Below are positions 45,741-55,112 of a DNA stretch of 64,000 bases, piece after piece. Made by a program: the position numbers and the translations under genes. How positions within the stretch are numbered: the first letter of the stretch is position 1; every line of letters begins with the position of its first letter. The notes under the pieces are model-generated. The model saw only the letters and a program-made list of their open reading frames with translations. It searched no databases and had not been told where the DNA came from. This DNA is from Gammaproteobacteria bacterium (lineage in GTDB: Bacteria > Pseudomonadota > Gammaproteobacteria > JAJFKO01). The stretch spans positions 62,001-126,000 of the forward strand of contig JAJFKO010000019.1 of assembly GCA_021773175.1 (NCBI GenBank). Reading direction: 5' to 3'.

Positions 45741-46499
45741 ATGATTACGCGGCACAAATTACAACACTATCTTGATGACTTATTACAAACGACACTCATT
45801 AAGGACTATTGTCCGAATGGATTACAAGTCGAAGGTAAAGATAAAATTAAAAAAATCATTAGTGGCGTTACAGCCAGTCAAGATTTAATAGATGTGGCTA
45901 TAGAACAGCAAGCTGATGCGATTCTTGTGCATCATGGTTATTTTTGGAAAGGTGAAAATCCCTGTGTTGTTGGCATGAAGCAACAACGGCTACAGAAATT
46001 ACTGGCTAATAATATTAATTTATTTGCGTTTCATTTGCCGCTCGATGTGCACATGCAGCTTGGTAATAATGTGCAATTAGCCAAACAACTCAATATTATT
46101 CACAAAGGAACTAAAGAGATTGATGGTGTAAAAGACTTATTGCATTATGGTGAATTAAGCGATGCAATATCAGGCGATACTTTTGTGCAACATCTCAAAA
46201 CGACATTGCAGCGTACGCCTCTACATATCGCTGGAAATGGAGCAAACATTAAAACACTCGCTTGGTGTACCGGAGGGGCGCAAAGTTTTCTACAAGCTGC
46301 TGCGGCTTTAGGTGTTGATGCCTATTTAACGGGGGAAGCGTCGGAGCAAACTTTTCATGAAGCTCGTGAAAATAATATACACTTTTTTGCAGCAGGGCAT
46401 CATGCAACAGAGCGTTATGGTATTTATGCTCTAGGTGAACATGTTGCAGCTGAGTTTCAACTGCAACATGAATTTATTGATTTGCCTAATCCTATTTAA
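45741..46499 (+). CDS. Nif3-like dinuclear metal centre protein (YbgI family)
   Basis: Family members bind two metal ions and are annotated as GTP cyclohydrolase I type 2 or radiation-resistance proteins; the true substrate is uncertain. YCPNGLQVEGKDKIKKIISGVTASQDLI and ILVHHGYFWKG give the His ligands; LFAFHLPLDVH adds another; the C-terminal FFAAGHHATERYGIYALGEHVA completes the metal site. 252 aa is normal for the short (YbgI) form. GGAG lies before the ATG. Confidence 0.92.
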   Translation: MITRHKLQHYLDDLLQTTLIKDYCPNGLQVEGKDKIKKIISGVTASQDLIDVAIEQQADAILVHHGYFWKGENPCVVGMKQQRLQKLLANNINLFAFHLPLDVHMQLGNNVQLAKQLNIIHKGTKEIDGVKDLLHYGELSDAISGDTFVQHLKTTLQRTPLHIAGNGANIKTLAWCTGGAQSFLQAAAALGVDAYLTGEASEQTFHEARENNIHFFAAGHHATERYGIYALGEHVAAEFQLQHEFIDLPNPI

Positions 46500-46535
46500 C
46501 CTTCTTATATTCAACTCGGTTATTTAAGTTTGAGC

Positions 46536-47909
46536 TTACTTCAATACAAGTAAGAAGGCGCCGCCATTGCGTAATACATGTAACAGTAATGCACCGTGTT
46601 TTTTCGCTGTTAACTTATCGAGTTGCTGTAGATTATGGACAGGTTTTTGATTAACCGCAGTAATCACATCGCCAGCAATAAGTTGTGCATGGCTTGCTGC
46701 AGAATCTTGACCGACTTGAACAACTTGAATACCCATAACATGGCCTTGCGAACTACTTTGTTCGTCATAATTGCGCAACTTCACATGCAATAGGTAAGGG
46801 TTATGATGTAACTGCTCAGCTGCAATTCTTCCTGGGTTACCAATTTTCATTTGCACTAGTTTGGTGGCATTACCACGACGGACTTCAATATTAAGTATTT
46901 GATCAATTCGCAAAATACCAACGACAGTTTTAACTTGTGATGCACTTGTGATGCTTTGCCCATTAATTTTTTCAATAACGTCATAAGGTTTGAGTCCGGC
47001 TTTTTGTGCTGGAGAATCTGGCGTAATTTGAGTGATAACCGCGCCTTTCATGACAGGCAGATGTAAAACATTCGCTAATGCCGGTGTGAAAGTTTGTACC
47101 ATAACGCCCATAATTCCGCGATTTACTTTGCCGTACTTGATGAGTTGCTGCATCACAGCCATACCCATGTTGCTTGGAATCGCAAAACCAATGCCTATGC
47201 TACCGCCGTCCTGGGTTAAAATAGCGGTATTAATGCCAACAAGCTGGCCTTTAATATTAATTAAAGCACCGCCAGAATTGCCTGCATTAATAGGTGCATC
47301 GGTTTGAATAAAGTTTTCATAACCTTCTATGTGTAAATCAGTACGCTGTAAGGCGCTCACAATACCTGAGGTAACCGTTTGATTTAAGCCAAAAGGATTA
47401 CCGATTGCCAAAACAAAATCACCAACCTCGAGTCGACTGGAATTAGCAATATGAATAGCTGTTAAATGTTTTGCATGAATTTGTAAAACAGCAATATCAG
47501 AAGGGACATCCATACCAATTAATTTTGCTTTAAAATGACGTCCATCGTTTAATGTTACGTTAATATCATTAGCACCATAAACAACATGAGCATTAGTAAC
47601 GATATAACCTTTTTTATGATTGATAATGACACCGGAGCCTAAACTAAAGAATTTCCCTTCTGCTTGACGAGGATGTTTTTTATAAATTGGATCGTAATCA
47701 GGAAACGGATTGTGCTTGATTTTGATTTGGCCTTGAGCTGAGACATTGACAACCGCGGGCATCACTTTCTTTAACATTGGTGCTAGGCTTGGCATTGGCT
47801 TGCCTGCAACAGACTCTGGCCAGCCTGTGGCGTGAGCTAACATACCGTAACTTGCTAATAGTAAAGTAAAAGAAAACAGGATAGCTGAAATGCGGCGTCG
47901 TTTTATCAT
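46536..47909 (-). CDS. degQ: HtrA/Deg periplasmic serine protease
   Basis: HtrA proteases degrade or refold damaged envelope proteins. The triad is clear: His in VTNAHVVYGA, Asp in PSDIAVLQIHA, Ser in INAGNSGGALINIKG. Two PDZ domains follow (LKPYDVIEKINGQSI and LIAGDVITAVNQKPV). The signal peptide MIKRRRISAILFSFTLLLASYG fits a start at 47909; a frame 17 codons longer begins at 47960 without a ribosome site. DegP, DegQ and MucD cannot be told apart with certainty; the rather short loop before the catalytic His favours DegQ/MucD. Confidence 0.92.
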   Translation of the reverse strand: MIKRRRISAILFSFTLLLASYGMLAHATGWPESVAGKPMPSLAPMLKKVMPAVVNVSAQGQIKIKHNPFPDYDPIYKKHPRQAEGKFFSLGSGVIINHKKGYIVTNAHVVYGANDINVTLNDGRHFKAKLIGMDVPSDIAVLQIHAKHLTAIHIANSSRLEVGDFVLAIGNPFGLNQTVTSGIVSALQRTDLHIEGYENFIQTDAPINAGNSGGALINIKGQLVGINTAILTQDGGSIGIGFAIPSNMGMAVMQQLIKYGKVNRGIMGVMVQTFTPALANVLHLPVMKGAVITQITPDSPAQKAGLKPYDVIEKINGQSITSASQVKTVVGILRIDQILNIEVRRGNATKLVQMKIGNPGRIAAEQLHHNPYLLHVKLRNYDEQSSSQGHVMGIQVVQVGQDSAASHAQLIAGDVITAVNQKPVHNLQQLDKLTAKKHGALLLHVLRNGGAFLLVLK

Positions 47910-48158
47910 GATGTTTGCAACCGGTTGTTTAAGATGCGCTAATCCTAATAGATTGCTCATAAAATGACAAGTTTTTTGTGGGACTTATAGTGTAATTTAT
48001 GTACGAATTCTACGAGTTATATTTCGCAAAATATCAAAGTACTTAGGTCTTTGCGATTAGTATCGAATCGGAACTATAAACAAGATCGTTGAAGCAGTGC
48101 AATTCAGCATACAATTTGCTAATATTGCGCCTATTATCGGAGATAACATACTCAAAAT

Positions 48159-48283
48159 CAGGACTTGCGCTAACCCCCAATCTCTTTGTTAATAATGTTG
48201 CCAAAAAACCTCACGTATTGCGTATACTATCGGTTATTCTTACAACATTATTGCCTCGACCTTGGCGTTTATCGTAAGTCCTG
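48159..48283. repeat. MITE-like palindromic element, long form (copy 4)
   Basis: 125 bp from CAGGACTTGCG to CGTAAGTCCTG, closely similar to the copy at 30601 throughout. It ends 18 bp before the accA start codon, just ahead of the ribosome site AGGGGA, so it forms most of the accA leader or separates the gene from its promoter. Confidence 0.85.
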
Positions 48284-48301
48284 AAAACATAGGGGAAACT
48301 T

Positions 48302-49246
48302 ATGAGCCTAAATTTTTTAGAATTCGAGCGGCCTATCGCTGAATTAGAAGCCAAGATCAAAGAGCTGCGTTTAGTTGAGTCAGATACCGAAATTAACATT
48401 AATGATGAGATTAAGCGCTTAGAAAGTAAAGTTGCTGATCTGACCTCTTCAATTTTTTCATCTTTAGATTCCTGGCAAGTTGTGCAACTTGCTCGACATC
48501 CATTGCGTCCGCAATCTATGGACTATATTAATCGAATTTTTACTGAGTTTGATGAGCTGCATGGTGATCGCTTATATGCGGATGATGAAGCTATCATTGG
48601 CGGTGTCGCGCGTTTAGAGGGTGAGCCGGTGATGGTGATTGGTCAACAAAAAGGGCGCTCAACAAAAGAAAAAATAAAACATAATTTTGGTATGGCGAAA
48701 CCAGAAGGTTATCGCAAAGCGATGCGTCTCATGCAAATGGCAGAAAAATTTAAATTACCTTTAATTACTTTTATTGATACACCAGGTGCTTATCCCGGTA
48801 TTGGTGCTGAAGAGCGCGGGCAAAGTGAAGCTATTGCGCGTAATTTATTTGTTATGGCCGGTTTGAAAACTCCAATTATCTGTACGGTAGTTGGTGAAGG
48901 TGGTTCTGGTGGTGCTTTAGCGATTGGTGTGGGTGATGCAGTAATGATGTTGGAATACAGTATTTACTCAGTAATATCACCAGAAGGTTGTGCTTCGATT
49001 CTGTGGAAAAGCGCAGGAAAAGCTGCTGATGCTGCAGAAGCCTTAAAGCTGACTGCAAAAAGTTCTTTATCGTTAGGTTTAATCGATGAAGTGATCCCTG
49101 AACCTTTAGGCGGTGCTCACCGTAATATTGACGCGATAGCCGGTTCCATTAAAACAAAAATTCAAGAACAATTAGTAAGTCTACAACAACAGAATATTCC
49201 AGATTTATTAGCGCGGCGTTATGAGCGACTAAAAAATTATTCTTAG
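48302..49246 (+). CDS. accA: Acetyl-CoA carboxylase carboxyltransferase subunit alpha
   Basis: AccA with AccD transfers the carboxyl group from biotin to acetyl-CoA, the first step of fatty-acid synthesis. The helical N-terminus [33 protein letters not shown], the [20 protein letters not shown] and [26 protein letters not shown] motifs and [14 protein letters not shown] are all standard. 314 aa is normal. AGGGGA precedes the ATG. A MITE-like element stands directly upstream; mpl follows after 15 bp. Confidence 0.97.
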   Translation: MSLNFLEFERPIAELEAKIKELRLVESDTEININDEIKRLESKVADLTSSIFSSLDSWQVVQLARHPLRPQSMDYINRIFTEFDELHGDRLYADDEAIIGGVARLEGEPVMVIGQQKGRSTKEKIKHNFGMAKPEGYRKAMRLMQMAEKFKLPLITFIDTPGAYPGIGAEERGQSEAIARNLFVMAGLKTPIICTVVGEGGSGGALAIGVGDAVMMLEYSIYSVISPEGCASILWKSAGKAADAAEALKLTAKSSLSLGLIDEVIPEPLGGAHRNIDAIAGSIKTKIQEQLVSLQQQNIPDLLARRYERLKNYS

Positions 49247-49261
49247 TGAGATATTGTTAAT

Positions 49262-50626
49262 ATGCAGATTCATATTTTAGGTGTTTGTGGAACGTTCATG
49301 GCAGGCCTTGCCATTATTGCTAAGCAATTAGGTTTTGATGTTGTAGGCACTGATGAAAATGTTTATCCGCCGATGAGTACTCAGCTTCAAGAGCAAGGTA
49401 TTCAATTAATTCAAGGTTATGAGAATTTTGCTGATAGTCCACAACCTGATTATGTCATTGTCGGTAATGTGATTTCGCGTGGTAATCCAGCCATGGAATA
49501 TATATTACGTGAAGATATCCCTTATATTTCTGGACCGCAATGGTTGTTAGAAAATGTGTTGCGCGATCGTCATGTTATTGCAGTATCAGGAACACATGGT
49601 AAAACGACAACAACAAGCTTAATTAGCTGGATTTTAGAAAGCGCAGGACTTGAACCTGGTTTCTTAATTGGTGGTGTCGTACCAGACTTTGGTGTATCAG
49701 CGCGGTTAGGTAGTAGTAAATATTTTGTTATTGAAGCCGATGAATATGATTCCGCTTTTTTTGATAAGCGATCTAAGTTCGTGCATTACCATCCACGCAC
49801 TTTAGTAATTAATAATCTAGAATTTGATCATGCAGACATTTTTTCGAGTTTGGCTGATATTCAAAAGCAATTTCATCATTTAATTCGGATAGTACCGGGT
49901 AATGGTTTAATTCTATATCCAAGCGAAGATGAAAATATTAAAACTGTATTGACTCAAGGTTGTTGGGCATCAACCCAAACTTACTCAGTAACATCACAAC
50001 AGTCGGATTGGTGTGTCAGTGATATTAATAATACGAAAAATACTTTTTCTGTGCAGCAAGGTGCAGAAGTTATTGCTAATGTTGAGTGGCAATTATTAGG
50101 TGAACATAATCGACATAATGCCTTGGCGGCTATTGCTGCAAGCTATCATGTTGGCGTAACACCAGAGCAAGCCGCAAAAGCATTAGCAAATTTTAAAGGT
50201 ATAAAGCGTCGATTAGAAATTCGTGGCGTCATTAATGGCATCACTGTTTATGATGATTTTGCTCATCATCCAACAGCGATTCAATTAACGTTAGAAGGCT
50301 TACGCAAAAAGGTAGGCGACGCCAATATTATTGCAGTTTTAGATTTTGGTTCGAATACCATGCGTGCTGGTTATCATGGCCAAGCAGCATTTAGTGCATT
50401 GGCTGCTGCAAATTCCGCAATTGTTGCTAGACTAAAAGATGCAGATTGGGATTTACAAGAATATGCAAGTAACGCACCGATTCCAACAGCAGTAGCAATA
50501 GATATTGATGACATTATTACAAAGATCATAGCAACGGCACAGCCGCATGATCATGTTGTCATAATGAGTAATACGGGTTTTGGTGACCTGCACAACAAGT
50601 TGTTAACAGCGTTAGAAAACATGTGA
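49262..50626 (+). CDS. mpl: Murein peptide ligase Mpl
   Basis: Mpl reattaches recycled L-Ala-gamma-D-Glu-meso-DAP to UDP-MurNAc in peptidoglycan recycling. The Mpl-type N-terminus MQIHILGVCGTFMAGLA distinguishes it from MurC. ATP-binding AVSGTHGKTTTTSLISWIL, the EADEYDSAFFDKRSKFVHY substrate site and YDDFAHHPTAIQLTLEGL near the C-terminus complete the Mur-ligase pattern. 454 aa is standard. It lies 15 bp after accA and 40 bp before a 36-residue membrane peptide, probably in one transcript. Confidence 0.96.
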   Translation: MQIHILGVCGTFMAGLAIIAKQLGFDVVGTDENVYPPMSTQLQEQGIQLIQGYENFADSPQPDYVIVGNVISRGNPAMEYILREDIPYISGPQWLLENVLRDRHVIAVSGTHGKTTTTSLISWILESAGLEPGFLIGGVVPDFGVSARLGSSKYFVIEADEYDSAFFDKRSKFVHYHPRTLVINNLEFDHADIFSSLADIQKQFHHLIRIVPGNGLILYPSEDENIKTVLTQGCWASTQTYSVTSQQSDWCVSDINNTKNTFSVQQGAEVIANVEWQLLGEHNRHNALAAIAASYHVGVTPEQAAKALANFKGIKRRLEIRGVINGITVYDDFAHHPTAIQLTLEGLRKKVGDANIIAVLDFGSNTMRAGYHGQAAFSALAAANSAIVARLKDADWDLQEYASNAPIPTAVAIDIDDIITKIIATAQPHDHVVIMSNTGFGDLHNKLLTALENM

Positions 50627-50666
50627 ATCTCAAATTTATCTTCTAACCTATACGGAGGTATTGAGA

Positions 50667-50777
50667 ATGAAAGAATATCATGAAGGTGAGACTGTCTTTA
50701 CCTGGCCTGTAACTTTGCTCGGATTAATCGGTTATTTGCTAATGATTTTTGTCGTTTGTATTCCATTTATAAGCTGA
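50667..50777 (+). CDS. 36-residue single-span membrane peptide
   Basis: I translated this by hand: a short polar start (MKEYHEGETVFTW) is followed by one hydrophobic helix (TLLGLIGYLLMIFVVCIPFI) and a stop. An excellent ribosome site ACGGAGG lies 8 nt before the ATG. It follows mpl by 40 bp in the same direction. The family is unknown; small membrane peptides of this type often modulate a larger membrane protein. Confidence 0.6.
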   Translation: MKEYHEGETVFTWPVTLLGLIGYLLMIFVVCIPFIS

Positions 50778-50901
50778 TTATTGCTAGTAAAAACCTACAT
50801 TTATCGTAATTTTCTTAATCCAGTTTGCTGGATTTCTACTATTTCTAAAAAATAATCTATAATTGTAGTGAGTTAAGAAAGTTTTTAACAAGGAGGGGAC
50901 T

Positions 50902-51150
50902 ATGGCTCGACGTGGCACCCATACTCGTGACCCACATGAACATATTCATCATGGCGATCTTGATTCTGAAGATCTTATTTCAGAAGAAGAACTCTATAGC
51001 AAAGAGCATGTTGTTAAAAAGCGTGAGGCTGCTTTAAAAGCAAGGCATAAAGTAGAAGACCTTCAAGAAGAAAAGCGCTTGCACCAAGAAATTGATGAGT
51101 TCTCTGAAGATTGGGATTCAGATCTAGATGAAGATAGTGAAAAACACTGA
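50902..51150 (+). CDS. Small highly charged protein (PA3496-like)
   Basis: An 82-residue soluble, charged protein: a His/Asp-rich start (THTRDPHEHIHHGDLD), a coiled-coil-like middle (KKREAALKARHKVEDLQEEKRLHQEID) and an acidic end (FSEDWDSDLDEDSEK). The pattern of a basic helix followed by an acidic tail resembles the PA3496 family of small putative envelope-integrity proteins, but the similarity is weak by eye. AAGGAGGGG is a very strong ribosome site. Confidence 0.7.
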   Translation: MARRGTHTRDPHEHIHHGDLDSEDLISEEELYSKEHVVKKREAALKARHKVEDLQEEKRLHQEIDEFSEDWDSDLDEDSEKH

Positions 51151-51164
51151 AAATATAACAGATA

Positions 51165-51197
51165 AACAGGAGAAGAGAGCATTCTTCCTCTCCTGTT
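51165..51197 (+). terminator. Terminator after the small charged protein gene
   Basis: AACAGGAGA and TCTCCTGTT form a 9-bp stem (51165-51173 with 51189-51197), with partial pairing further in. It lies between convergent genes. Confidence 0.6.
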
Positions 51198-51219
51198 ATA
51201 GTATTATTTGCCTCAAAAT

Positions 51220-52836
51220 TTACGAATAAAAATGATAAATGAATGCAACAGTAAACTGACTCACAACCGGCTTTAGTTTTACTGAAGATGCACTGGTGTA
51301 ATTCGCTACTCCATTAAATAGATGCGCTATAGAAGTTGGCCCTATAGATTTTTTCATGGAACCATAGAAAGAGACATCGTATTCCATGCGCAATGCCAAG
51401 AAATGATTTAACATTGTTGATAAACCTAAACCCAATTCAAGCCCTGATTTATATTTATTTATATCTAGTTTTGGGCCTGTAAATGATAGGTTATTTGCAG
51501 ATGGAGGCTCATTGATAAAAAAGGTAGAAGCCTCATTATAATTAAAATGACTATCGATCCAACCAATACGGCTAAATAGCGTCGTATTTTTTGTTAGCAT
51601 AATGCCTGGCAATATTGAAACACCAAAGGAATTGCGTAATCGAAATTTTCCTTTAGTAACATTTTTTTCAAAACCGCCATTACTGCTTGCAAAATTATTT
51701 GCTGCGGTATAACAACCTTGTAATGAACTTGCATCACCAAATAATTCGAATGCTAGAACATAACGGTTTTGAAAATATAAACGATATCCAATAAAAGCAC
51801 CACCATCAAAGCCTTCACCATTCCAATCAAAACTAGTAGGTTGTACCGTTGGGAATGAGTCTCCACCTTCTATAAGAGTTAAAGTGTGAGTTGCATTAAG
51901 TTGGGTATCTGCCATATCACGGCTACCAAAGAGGCCGAAATAGAAACCATCATGATGATGTAGCATTGCTACTCCAAACTTACCGCCACTAAGGTGTGTT
52001 GGTATCGCATCAAAGTCAGGACGATAGAATACAGATAATCTGAATTGCTCTATTGATGGTTTGAGCTTTGATGAGGTTTCAGTCGTTATCGGTCCAGTAG
52101 GAGTATTAGTTGCGAGAACTGGGCCTGCTGATTTGCTAAGCGTTCCATAATCAGACCAATCATATTCCATACGAACACCAAGATTCTCAGTTGCCATAAC
52201 TGACATACCTAAGCCTAATTGTAATCCTGATTTATATTCTGAAATACGGTTAGTGGCTCCTGGTAAATTCCTAATAGCGCTACTAGATTGAATTAACGAG
52301 AAGGAAGCTTTAGTGTTATATTTAAACTTACTATAGACCCAGCCTATACGACCTAAAAGAATCGTACCATGTGATACTTGATAGCCAGGTAAAATAGATA
52401 GGCCTATTGTATATGGAACTTTAACTTCAGATTTAAAAGTATATAGTTGAGTTAGATTATTAATCGAAGAAAATAGATTATATGCACCATTAAAATTTTC
52501 TTTTAATGAACTAGCCTCAGCGAAAGCTTCGATACCTAAATTATAATTATGATGAAATACAAAATTATAACCAGCAAATAAACCACCATTTATACCGGCG
52601 GCACTCCAATCATATTTGTAATTTTGAATAGGACTTTGCGAAGAATTATTTTGATTTTCGAATAAACTCATGGATGTTTGAGTATTAGTATCAATGCGTG
52701 AAAAGTCACTACTTAAAAATGCGCCGCCATAGAAGTAACCAATAGGTTCGTGAACTTTTGGAATATAAGCTCCTGCATAACTGCAACCAAAACCAACAAA
52801 CGACAAAATAGTAGCCAATACTATCTTCCTAAGCAT
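51220..52836 (-). CDS. Tandem-duplicated outer-membrane beta-barrel protein
   Basis: Residues 1-23 are a signal peptide (MLRKIVLATILSFVGFGCSYAGA). The 515-residue mature part holds two similar barrel domains of about 250 residues. The first has GYFYGGAFLSSDFS, GRIGWVYSKFKYN, GLQLGLGMSVMATENLGVRMEYDWSDYG; the second has GFYFGLFGSRDMADT, GRIGWIDSHFNYN, GLELGLGLSTMLNHFLALRMEYDVSFYG. The second ends in FTVAFIYHFYS. Each domain resembles an OmpA/Opa-like 8-stranded barrel. GGGAGAG precedes the ATG at 52836; the frame is open 21 codons further up. It is a surface protein of unknown function. Confidence 0.85.
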   Translation of the reverse strand: MLRKIVLATILSFVGFGCSYAGAYIPKVHEPIGYFYGGAFLSSDFSRIDTNTQTSMSLFENQNNSSQSPIQNYKYDWSAAGINGGLFAGYNFVFHHNYNLGIEAFAEASSLKENFNGAYNLFSSINNLTQLYTFKSEVKVPYTIGLSILPGYQVSHGTILLGRIGWVYSKFKYNTKASFSLIQSSSAIRNLPGATNRISEYKSGLQLGLGMSVMATENLGVRMEYDWSDYGTLSKSAGPVLATNTPTGPITTETSSKLKPSIEQFRLSVFYRPDFDAIPTHLSGGKFGVAMLHHHDGFYFGLFGSRDMADTQLNATHTLTLIEGGDSFPTVQPTSFDWNGEGFDGGAFIGYRLYFQNRYVLAFELFGDASSLQGCYTAANNFASSNGGFEKNVTKGKFRLRNSFGVSILPGIMLTKNTTLFSRIGWIDSHFNYNEASTFFINEPPSANNLSFTGPKLDINKYKSGLELGLGLSTMLNHFLALRMEYDVSFYGSMKKSIGPTSIAHLFNGVANYTSASSVKLKPVVSQFTVAFIYHFYS

Positions 52837-53016
52837 GCTTCTCTCCCAGTAAAAGTTTCTCTCGAAAATGATAGTAACGACATTATAAATTGAAGTCAAA
52901 AACTAGAGTTTTCCAATATTAATTACACTTGATAGCAATATATACGATTACTCGCGGAGTTTGATTGGCGTCATGATATGTTAGATGCGCTTATCATGAA
53001 GTTAAGGCAATACACG

Positions 53017-54156
53017 CTAATCAAGCTGGTCAATGAAGCTCTTCATGTTTTCAAGCAAATTATAAAAGTCAGGGTTATAATTAAGTCGTAGAAAATGTTT
53101 ATATTTCCGCATAACCATAGTTTGCATTGACTCTTCACCATAAACAATTTCATGTGCTTTACAATGTAGTTTTGCTTGCTGTAGCTTAGTGAACTCTCCT
53201 TGTTTTCCGTAATAAGGGTCATCAGGTGCGATAGCTAAGCTGTTATGCGAAATGTTCATAATATTTTCTTCAGGGAAATAACTATTTTTACAGATGATAT
53301 TTTTATTATTACAAACTTTAGTCTGATTGCTCGTATAAAGTATCAAACGGTTTTTGCTGTTTTCTAATTTTTGAAACAAGTGAATGGCTGTTTTACTATT
53401 GATGACTGTGTCAGCCTGACTTAAGACCATGAAAGTGGGCGTTGTAATAGTTTGTTTTGTTAAGCGTTGCTTTAGTATTTTAATAAGTTGATAAAGTTGG
53501 GTGACAGAATTACAGGTGAACGATTGATATTTTGTATGATCCATATCTTTATCTAGGTGATAATAACGTACACGTGGAGCATAGCTGGCAATGCGATGAT
53601 GCCAATGGAGAATAGCTGCAAGTCGTGAAATCTGTAAGGCTGGACAAAATAGGAATTGCGCTTTGATTTTAGGATTATCGAGGATTTCATGTAAAGCCAG
53701 GGTCGAACCTGTTGAATAACCAAAGAGATAGAGTTCGTCAACCTCGTCACTAAAGCTGGCAATGCCAAACTGACAGGCTTGTAACCAGGCTTGATAACTA
53801 ACGTCTAATAAGTCTCCTGGCACAGTTCCATGGCCAGGTAATAAAATACTGCGTACAAGAAAGCCTTGTTTTTGAAAAAATTGGCCGATAGCGCGAACAT
53901 GATAGGGGCTTTCATAAAGTCCATGAATGAGCAAAATGCCTTTACGGGCATTTGTCTTGCTAGCGGCGTTTTTATCTGGCTGTAATTCAAAAGGAGTATT
54001 GGCATTGATAATCTGTTGAGCTTGGGGATTCTCTAAGTCGACACGTGTTTGGCTGATTATATCTCGCATGGCATCAATATAAGCTGCAAAGCTTAGATTA
54101 TTTTTGTTGAAGCTGCTATTCAGCCCCGAGGAAGAATGTTGTTTTGCTAATTTCAT
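53017..54156 (-). CDS. Alpha/beta hydrolase (lipase/esterase-like)
   Basis: The fold is clear from GILLIHGLYESPYHVRAIGQFF (oxyanion region), LLPGHGTVPGDLL and the nucleophile elbow GYSTGS with Ser148; VLSQADTVINSKTAIHLF supplies the catalytic Asp, and a late His should complete the triad. No signal peptide is seen, and the first 70 residues are polar. The 'HGL-ESP' pattern resembles monoacylglycerol-lipase or carboxylesterase types. It is divergent from the icmD-like gene with only 54 bp between start codons. Confidence 0.82.
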   Translation of the reverse strand: MKLAKQHSSSGLNSSFNKNNLSFAAYIDAMRDIISQTRVDLENPQAQQIINANTPFELQPDKNAASKTNARKGILLIHGLYESPYHVRAIGQFFQKQGFLVRSILLPGHGTVPGDLLDVSYQAWLQACQFGIASFSDEVDELYLFGYSTGSTLALHEILDNPKIKAQFLFCPALQISRLAAILHWHHRIASYAPRVRYYHLDKDMDHTKYQSFTCNSVTQLYQLIKILKQRLTKQTITTPTFMVLSQADTVINSKTAIHLFQKLENSKNRLILYTSNQTKVCNNKNIICKNSYFPEENIMNISHNSLAIAPDDPYYGKQGEFTKLQQAKLHCKAHEIVYGEESMQTMVMRKYKHFLRLNYNPDFYNLLENMKSFIDQLD

Positions 54157-54210
54157 GATAAATCTGATTATGTTACACTTCGCGTAGTTTGATTATAAGA
54201 GAGGGATCCC

Positions 54211-54603
54211 ATGTTGCCAAAGGCTTTTTTTAGTAAACGCAGTATATTTGTGTTGTTAGGAGTATTATCACTGTTTTGTTTTAGTAGTGCGGTTTGTGCC
54301 CAGAACATCAGTCTAGGAAGTGTTTCTAATAATCTACTTGGTCCTTTTAGTGGAGTTTCTCGTCTGTTAATGGTTGCCAGTTATCTGATGGGGGGCGCGT
54401 TTTTAGCTGCGAGCATTATTCGTTATTTTGAATATCGTCGTAACCCCGTTCAAGTGCGGCTCAGTAGTGTTATTTTCATGTTTATATTAGGAGCATTGTT
54501 AATCGGATTACCGTTGATTGCGAGCTTATCCGCCTCATCAAAGTCTGTAGGCCAACAGCAACGTTATTTGCCTAATGCAGCAGTGCCGTCAACACCACAA
54601 TAG
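54211..54603 (+). CDS. icmD: IcmD/DotP-like type IVB secretion protein
   Basis: IcmD is a small inner-membrane part of the Dot/Icm (type IVB) secretion system that exports effectors in Legionella and Coxiella. The protein is 130 aa with a signal peptide (1-30), a first helix (SRLLMVASYLMGGAFLAASII), the charged YFEYRRNPVQVRLS link that resembles the K-DNPTQVP region of IcmD/IcmC proteins, and a second helix (VIFMFILGALLIGLPLIA). IcmC, IcmD and related TraQ-like proteins are similar, so the exact member is uncertain. GAGAGGG precedes the ATG. No other dot/icm gene is in the window. Confidence 0.7.
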   Translation: MLPKAFFSKRSIFVLLGVLSLFCFSSAVCAQNISLGSVSNNLLGPFSGVSRLLMVASYLMGGAFLAASIIRYFEYRRNPVQVRLSSVIFMFILGALLIGLPLIASLSASSKSVGQQQRYLPNAAVPSTPQ

Positions 54604-54645
54604 AGAAAAAGTATGAGTAACTGTAATTTAAGTGAGAATAATTTT

Positions 54646-55062
54646 ATGCAGAAAATTGTGAAATTAGTATTATTGAATATTATTATTGTTGTAAGTTTAA
54701 CAGCATGTTCTAGTAACGATCATTCACAACAATATTTAATGACACATCCTAAAGCTTTAAAACAGGCTTTTCAACGTTGTTCAAAAGCGCAACAGAGTGG
54801 CAATAAAGTGAATAGCAATTGTCGCGTGGTATTTCTTGCTGCGAATGACTTTAATCAATTGGTTGAGAGTATGCAGGCAAGTCCATTTGATTTCGGTCAA
54901 AAGATTCTGCACACCGAGCAGCAATTAGCAAAAGCAAAACAAGCATTAAAGAAACAGAAAGAGCAACAGCCAGCGCAAATTAATGCAGCAAAGCAACGGG
55001 TAAAAATATTAAAACAACGTATAGCGCAAATGTTGGCGATTGTGCGGATGACAACTGCTTAG
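54646..55062 (+). CDS. EexN-like lipoprotein linked to the icmD-like gene
   Basis: Residues 1-21 form a lipoprotein signal (MQKIVKLVLLNIIIVVSLTAC). The mature part has YLMTHPKALKQAFQRC and later NCRVVFLAANDF; this HP...L...C...C spacing recalls EexN and other small conjugation-system lipoproteins. It then turns into a coiled coil rich in Lys/Gln. The upstream ATG at 54613 would put 11 extra polar residues before the signal and is less likely. It follows the icmD-like gene by 42 bp and is probably co-transcribed, hinting at a role in the same secretion system. Confidence 0.68.
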   Translation: MQKIVKLVLLNIIIVVSLTACSSNDHSQQYLMTHPKALKQAFQRCSKAQQSGNKVNSNCRVVFLAANDFNQLVESMQASPFDFGQKILHTEQQLAKAKQALKKQKEQQPAQINAAKQRVKILKQRIAQMLAIVRMTTA

Positions 55063-55112
55063 CTTATGCATCATAAAGGTTGAGTAATTTATTTATCCAT
55101 CAGGACTCTCTA

